14,429 bases of DNA, taken from Lunasporangiospora selenospora. Lineage: Eukaryota; Mortierellomycota; Mortierellomycetes; Mortierellales; Mortierellaceae. The translations under genes were made by a program, and so were the position numbers. Below the pieces are notes generated by a model, which was not told where the DNA came from, ran no database searches, and saw only the letters and a program-made list of their open reading frames with translations. This document shows positions 9,753 through 14,429 of the stretch, piece after piece; position 1 is the stretch's first letter; every line of letters begins with the position of its first letter. The stretch lies in contig JAABOA010000134.1 of assembly GCA_015680635.1 (NCBI GenBank), positions 8,955-23,383 of the forward strand, given 5' to 3'.

Positions 9753-9782
9753 TGAGCACAGCCAAAGCTTTGGCTTTGCTCA
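9753..9782. repeat. 30-bp near-perfect palindrome in the Hsp70-like promoter
   Basis: The left half reads TGAGCACAGCCAAAG and the right half CTTTGGCTTTGCTCA; 14 of 15 pairs are complementary, and the single mismatch is C9759 against T9776. The inner 16 bp (9760-9775) are a perfect palindrome around AAGCTT. There is no spacer, which suits a dimeric protein site better than an RNA hairpin. It ends about 70 bp before the ATG and might lie in the 5' UTR. Confidence 0.8.
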
Positions 9783-9851
9783 TCCTACACACATCTCCTC
9801 ATCGCTTCCTTTCCCAAGTCCACATCGAATCTTCATCCGTTTGTTCTCCCC

Positions 9852-11908
9852 ATGCGCATTCAAGGATTCCAGCCCGAGGATTACTCTGTAGTCATTGCCA
9901 TAGACTTTGGAACAACTTTCTCGCAAGTGAACTCTCCTGAAGAAGAGCTACAGAGTGAGCCAGGCGTGTTTTTGTCTGGGCTGAATATCTTGATCATGCC
10001 CAGTAACATTTGATTTCCCTTTTGTCCTCGGTCGCATACCTCCTTGTCAACCACGTTTTTCATACAGAGGATGCTCATATTACTATACCAAAGACCCAAG
10101 CGCCGAAGTGCTTGATATCACAACTTGGTAAGCTTATCGTGGCAAGGGGATGGTCTGTACGCACTTTTTCTCGACTTTAATATTCACACGGTGCACGTTT
10201 ATTTTTTAAAAAAAAATAGGCCCAAGCAAAAGTCCAGCTATAGCAAGACTCCGACTATCTCTCTATATGATACAAAGGAACCCTCGTCCCCCATTTTTCT
10301 TCAATGGGGGTCCCAAGCCAAAGTCGAAGGAGATTTAAACACAAAGACGAAAACCATCTTGCGACAATTCAAACTCCATCTGGACGAAGGGTATTCTAAA
10401 GATCCATTGCCGGTCCAGGTTGACCTTATCCGAGCCATAGCCGACTATCTCAAAGCAATGAACTCTCACGTAAAGGGAAAAATCATGAACGATAACCATG
10501 ATAGTTACAATCAGCAGGACTTTCGGTACTGTTTGACCGTTCCCGCCATGTGGTCGGAACGAGCCAAGAATTCGATGCGACAGGCCGCCCTTCTTGCAGA
10601 ACTCATCAACGACTTTGATCATCCGGACCGACTCTTGCTCGTGACAGAACCCGAGGCGGCTGCTCTGTACTGTCAACTGAAATGCACTCAATTTGATCTT
10701 GGACACAAGGACCGGTTCATGGTATGCGATGCAGGCGGAGGCACGGTGGATTTGATTGTGTACGAGGTTGAAAAGACAAACGAGGGAACTTTTCTTTCTG
10801 AAGTCACCAAAGGTCATGGTGCCTCTTGCGGCTCCATATTTTTGGACCAAAATTTTAAGCGCCTCGTGCAAGAAAAGTTTTCGAGTCAAGGGGTAACTCT
10901 TGAGCCAAAACCTTTGAACAAAATAGTGGAGAATTTTGTGGAGCATGTCAAGCCCATCTTTGAGTCGGATTCGGATCATGCCCTTGACCTTCCTGTCGGA
11001 GCATATCTTTCTCAAGTTAGGGATCCAGAGGCCATTGAGATTCTGGATGGATCCATGTTATTTTCTCGGAAAGAGCTAGAATCGCGTGTCTTTGATCCTG
11101 TTATCGAACAGGTGTATTCTTTGATTGATCAGCAACTTTCAAGTGCCAGGGATTGTACAGCTATTATTCTGGTGGGTGGATTTGGGGCGTCCAATCATTT
11201 GCTTGCTCGCGTCAGGAGGCAGTTTGAAGGGTTAGGTATCAAGATTGTCAGAGCTCCTCGTCCCGAGTTGGCTGTAGTCCGAGGAGCAGTTTATGCAGCA
11301 CTCAAACCCAAGATTGTTACAACGCGCGTCTCTCGTCAATGTTATGGAATTCGGATCAACATGCGCTTCCGAGAGGGCATTGATGGTCCATTGGACCGTA
11401 AAGAGTTTTCGCATGGATCTTATTGCCACAATCGGTTTAAATGCCTTGTTCAAAAGGGGCAAAAGGTTCAGACGGATGAGTGTATTTCTACCACAATCAT
11501 GTGTAGAAAAGGAACCAGCAATGACGTATTATTGCCAATATACGCGTTTTCTGGTGATGGAGAGACCCCCGATTTTATCCATAGCAAGGGCATGTACAGG
11601 CTTGCTGATATCCGTGTCAAGAGCGCATTCTCACCGAGCGATCCATTAGATACAAAGGTAACAAATTCTGTCTCGTACACACTCTTGCTGTCGCACTTTA
11701 ACGTTTATCCTGTCTTGTTCTCAGTGCTTATTCTTCTTTGTACTGACTATACTTTTTTTTTTTTTTTTTTCCGATCTATCAGCTCGAATACCAGTTCAAA
11801 ATGTTTATTGGTCGGAACGAAATCAAGTCGGTCGTCCTGTTGAAGGGAGAAGAATATGCTGCCAGTATTGATTTTGATTCTGAACAAGCTGACAACAAAA
11901 ATAAATAA
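9852..11908 (+). CDS. HSPA12-like Hsp70-family ATPase
   Basis: A member of the actin/Hsp70 ATPase superfamily, closest to the HSPA12-like group, which lacks the ordinary Hsp70 substrate-binding C-terminus. Exons 9852-9922, 10068-10127, 10220-11657 and 11783-11908 give 564 residues. Visible motifs: phosphate loop 1 IDFGTTFSG (17-25), VTEPEAAALY (185-194), phosphate loop 2 DAGGGTVDL (from 214), and the adenosine loop LVGGFGAS (361-368). The C-terminus ends in DNKNK, with no EEVD, signal peptide or membrane segment, so it is probably cytosolic. The start is the first in-frame ATG, eight codons or so before the beta strand leading into loop 1. Exon 1 ends at an unusual GC donor; the fourth exon follows an 18-T run. 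Substrate and role are unknown: human HSPA12 proteins are poorly understood, and these genes are often multicopy in fungi. Confidence is high for family, low for function. Confidence 0.9.
9923..10067 (+). other. GC-AG intron within phosphate loop 1 of the Hsp70-like gene
   Basis: The donor reads TCTC/GCAAGT and the acceptor TACAG/AGGATG. Only this junction restores DFGTTFSGCSYYY, the invariant Hsp70-superfamily loop. Using the nearby GTGAAC (9927) gives SQRM or SQDA instead and loses the conserved Gly. GCAAGT otherwise matches the donor consensus, as is typical of real GC-AG introns. Confidence 0.85.
11753..11770 (+). repeat. 18-T run before the last 3' splice site of the Hsp70-like gene
   Basis: Eighteen consecutive T, ending 12 bases before the acceptor CAG at 11780-11782, serve as polypyrimidine tract of the 125-nt last intron (11658-11782). 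A run this long is prone to length change and to sequencing error, but it lies outside coding sequence. Confidence 0.85.
11900..11905 (+). terminator. AATAAA overlapping the Hsp70-like stop codon
   Basis: A canonical AATAAA hexamer directly precedes the TAA stop (11906-11908). If it is used as a polyadenylation signal, the 3' UTR would be only a few tens of bases. The motif is common in A-rich DNA, so use is uncertain. Confidence 0.35.
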
Positions 11909-12189
11909 TTAAGAAAGGACGCTGTGTTCCTAATGCTCCAAAGCCTTTGTCCCGTTTCTTTACTGATCCATTAAAGAATTTTAGGAGACAGCGGATTGGG
12001 TAGAAAGGAGTGTCCAACTATCATGGCCCCTCTTCACCATATTACTCCTCACACACATGAACGCATACACACACAAGATTCAGTACTACGTATGGCCACC
12101 ATCAAACCATCCCTTCTTTTCCCCCTCCATGTTCTCAATCCAATCGCTACACAACAAATATAATAGGCTATAATATTTCTCTCTTTGAA
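11909..12189. other. Convergent 3' intergenic region
   Basis: The 281 bp between the Hsp70-like stop (plus) and RTF1 stop (minus) must hold both 3' ends. It is AT-rich near 12155-12190 and contains short CA-rich stretches around 12050-12078. No gene or strong hairpin seen. Confidence 0.6.
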
Positions 12190-14406
12190 TTAAATGTCGC
12201 TTAGGTCAATATCTATGTCAAACTCATCCTTGTTGGATGCAATCAACTCCTCCAGCTTCGACTGTGGCATCGCTGGCGTCGCCGCCACAGATTGTACGGT
12301 CGGGGTGGGTGTTGCTGCTGCTGCTGGAGAGGCAGTTCCTCCAGTCTGTAGGGGCGAGGACGTACCGGAATCCACATTCTCGGAAGGGGTTCCCGGTGTT
12401 GGTGTCGACATGTTATCATAATACATCCGAGGCGTCGTCTTGCGTCTTGCAAAAGGATCAACCATAATATTTCCTCCTGTCTTTGACTTCTTTTCCAATG
12501 CCTGTCGTTCTTCGGCTTGACGACCCGACGTCCGGTTCAAGTTTCGGTTCCTTTCATTCAATTTGGCCCAGACATCTAGTTTGTCGGCTCGCATATCCTT
12601 ATGAGCATGCTCAGCCTCCTTGAGTGCCTGGAGTCGACGTACGGTCTCCTCGGCTTCCTCCTGTGACTGCACCATCATTTGTTGCTGTAGAATGTTTCGG
12701 TGGACAATGGGGTTGAGTCGACCCTGCTTCATCTGCTTTTTGTACTCGATAATATCTTCTACCTCCTTTGAGGTGAGAACATATTCCTTTGCAGCCTGGA
12801 TATCCTGCTTCTTGTTCTCAACGTGCTCTAGTGTGGCAAGATCGAGTTTATCGTTCCGGAGTGTAATCTCATACCGTCTAAATTCATCCTCTGAAAAGGA
12901 CGAGTTGGAGATAAAGTCCATAGTAAACGTCTTTTCGGCTCGACCATGCTTCACAAGTAGGTTAAGGTTGGTCGACGTCTTGCCGATAGAGTAAATCTTG
13001 TTTTGCTGACCCACAGAAATGACCTCTGCGATTCGGTAAACAGGACGCCCATTATCCTGACCAATTGAAATACGGACGTAGCATCCAATGACCGTGTCCT
13101 TGAAGAAGGGCGAGTAGCACCACTTTTCAAGTCGGTCGCGTGTCATTCGGATGGCATTCAACTCCTCCAGTGTAGCTGGTTTGCGAGCTAGGCTCTTGGA
13201 GGATGATGAAGACTTTTTCTTCTCTGGTTCAGAGTCATATTCCTCGTCTTCATCACGATCATTGTCTTCACCCGAAGAAGGGGTCTCTGACTTGTTGTCA
13301 CTGCTATAGTCAATCGATCCTTTGCGTCTGCGTCGAGGTTCTGGGGAATGAGAGCGACGCGCCTAAGGAGCCAACCGGTCATGGTACTTTTACGTTAGCA
13401 TCCTTGAAAACTCCAACAAAAGTCCTGATCTGGGGTCTAAGTAATACAGAAAAAGAAGGGGAAAGGAAGAAATGAAGGGCGAAATGACCAATGATACCTT
13501 TTTCCGCTCCTGTGCACGTTTGAGATCGGCCAAAGCCTTTGTGCTGCCAGCCTTGGAGTCCTTTGCACGAGTTGATCCTTGATGTGTCCGATAAATTGGG
13601 TCGATAGAGAGAGAGAGAGAGGGGTGGGTGGTCAGACACATTGAAGTAACAAAAAAAAATGACTCCTGAATGCGAATTAGGCCTGTGCATAAGCCTATTG
13701 CAGGACAGGGCAGAGATAAGAGAGAGGAGGCCTGGTCCGATACTTACGACGTGCCGAGTCCCGAGCTGACCCACTGCCCTTGCCGCTCTTCCTGTCTGCT
13801 TCCTCCTGTCTCTTGAGTCGCTTGGCAACTTGTCTTTGATCCAAAAGAATTGTCCGCTACTCGGAGGAAAGGTGCCAGGATAACAGAATGCGTATGAGCG
13901 ATCCTGAAAATCTGGATGGATGATTCTTTTTTTTTATCGCTTTTCTTTTCTATCCAGAGGCAAGCTGTACCTTCTTTGCACGCTCGTAAAGAATCTGCTC
14001 ACGATCGACTTCGGACATGGCCATCAGTTCCGCTCGATCCTTTGCATCCCCAAAGTACTCGGCATCGTACTCGTCGACGGGGCCATCGTCGTCCTCATGG
14101 TCATCGTCGTCGTCCTCATCCTGATCATCCGAACGATCCGACACATCTCCTTCTGAAATCTCTTCATCCGACGAATGCCTAGTTGTCAAGAAGAGAGAGG
14201 AACCGCATAAAAGAGAGATGGTCGATCAGACAGGGTCTCTTCTGATCAGACACATTGGCTGATGGATGGGGCGCGCAGAGACGCGTCTCATGACACGAGG
14301 GTATTGGCAGTAGGGGGTCGCACCTGGATCTTCTGTGCTTTCGCTTGTTGGAGTCGGATTGAGATGTCGCCAAAAGGCGAAGAATCACGTCGGTTGCGTT
14401 GGACAT
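12190..14406 (-). CDS. rtf1: RNA polymerase II-associated Paf1 complex subunit RTF1
   Basis: RTF1 tethers the Paf1 complex to elongating RNA polymerase II through phosphorylated Spt5 and stimulates H2B ubiquitination. Exons (minus): 14406-14324, 14178-13971, 13856-13748, 13577-13498, 13362-12190; all junctions keep frame, giving 550 residues. Order: short N-terminus MSNATDVIL; acidic stretch (about 30-70); segment resembling the histone-modification domain (about 67-125, DAKDRAELMAMSEVDREQI); basic/serine-rich linker; Plus3 domain (about 220-345, from ATLEELNAIRMTRDRLEKW through KTFTMDFIS); a helical Glu/Arg-rich region; and a Thr/Pro/Ala-rich tail ending in the acidic DEFDIDIDLSDI. The start is the only upstream ATG visible; just 23 bp of upstream DNA remain, so an earlier exon cannot be ruled out. 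The third intron uses an AAG acceptor, forced by the frame. It converges on the Hsp70-like gene. Confidence 0.94.
13606..13621 (-). repeat. (AG)8 microsatellite in RTF1 intron 3
   Basis: Eight AG units on the plus strand; on the transcribed-sense minus strand they form a CT run some 30 bases before the 3' splice site at 13578, so probably part of the polypyrimidine signal of intron 13578-13747. Confidence 0.85.
14278..14289. repeat. 12-bp perfect palindrome with an ACGCGT core in RTF1 intron 1
   Basis: GAGACGCGTCTC is self-complementary and contains ACGCGT, the MluI cell-cycle box core bound by MBF in yeasts. It lies in intron 1 (14179-14323), close to the RTF1 start, where fungal genes can hold regulatory sites. 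A nine-base direct repeat GATCAGACA is nearby at 14224-14232 and 14244-14252. Confidence 0.5.
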
Positions 14407-14429
14407 GGAGAATCGAAGTGAGCAGGGCG

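Larger units (their letters stand above)
8621..9851. other. Intergenic region without a recognised gene
   Basis: About 1.2 kb between the MetAP1 stop and the Hsp70-like start, much the longest gap in the window. I read both strands and found no frame with family similarity, no tRNA-like T-loop, and no transposon ends. The left part should hold the MetAP1 3' UTR and terminator; the right part (from about 9580) has ATTGG (inverted CCAAT) at 9586-9590 and 9626-9630, two palindromes and an E-box, and is the likely promoter of the next gene. A small inverted repeat (AAACATT at 9438-9444, AATGTTT at 9452-9458) is present. An unrecognised short or non-coding transcript cannot be excluded. Confidence 0.5.

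Noticed and set aside
9827-9834. Heat-shock-element-like GAAtcTTC before the Hsp70-like ATG
   Set aside because: Only two inverted units, whereas functional elements usually have three or more; such an eight-base match is expected by chance, and it lies within 25 bp of the ATG.
9923-10067. Ordinary GT donor at 9927 for the first Hsp70-like intron
   Set aside because: It gives SQRM or SQDA in place of the conserved SGCSY, so the GC donor is preferred.
10335-11015. Open frame of 226 codons on the minus strand inside the Hsp70-like gene
   Set aside because: It is fully antisense to the conserved nucleotide-binding exon and shows no recognisable family.
1-14429. CRISPR arrays, transposons, tRNA or rRNA genes
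   Set aside because: No spaced identical repeats, no transposase-like frame or paired terminal repeats, and no tRNA T-loop or rRNA-like sequence were seen on reading both strands; a covariance-model scan was not possible here.

Overview
The window is nuclear DNA of a filamentous or early-diverging fungus. Every gene is interrupted by short introns (about 90-200 nt, GT...YAG, several with CTAAC/CTAAT-like branch sites). Intergenic gaps are small, and the proteins are fungal in type. The expanded-family HSPA12-like Hsp70 and the general style suggest Mucoromycota/Mortierellomycota, but the sequence alone cannot fix the genus. I see no bacterial operon, CRISPR array, transposon, rRNA or tRNA.

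Layout, left to right. (1) 1-6283, minus strand: TAF2, the M1-aminopeptidase-like subunit of TFIID, ten exons in my model, running off the left edge at its C-terminus. Its downstream part carries a proline/alanine-rich linker, a 120-residue Glu-Arg/Glu-Lys tract encoded by a hexanucleotide repeat, and then a bromodomain. (2) 6284-6903: a divergent promoter region. (3) 6904-8620, plus strand: type 1 methionine aminopeptidase, five exons, complete, 366 residues. (4) 8621-9851: about 1.2 kb without a recognisable gene; its right end carries palindromes and an E-box upstream of the next gene. (5) 9852-11908, plus strand: HSPA12-like Hsp70-family ATPase, four exons, 564 residues, with a GC-AG intron splitting its first phosphate-binding loop. 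(6) 11909-12189: convergent 3' region. (7) 12190-14406, minus strand: RTF1, the Paf1-complex subunit with a Plus3 domain, five exons, 550 residues.

How the genes relate. TAF2 and RTF1 both serve RNA polymerase II (promoter recognition, and elongation with histone modification). MetAP1 is a general N-terminal processing enzyme on nascent chains. The Hsp70-like gene is a lineage-type member set among housekeeping genes. Nothing in the sequence shows that the four act as one system, and I did not find a new multi-gene system. The observations most worth following are the TAF2 C-terminal architecture, the GC-AG intron, and the 30-bp near-palindrome upstream of the Hsp70-like gene.
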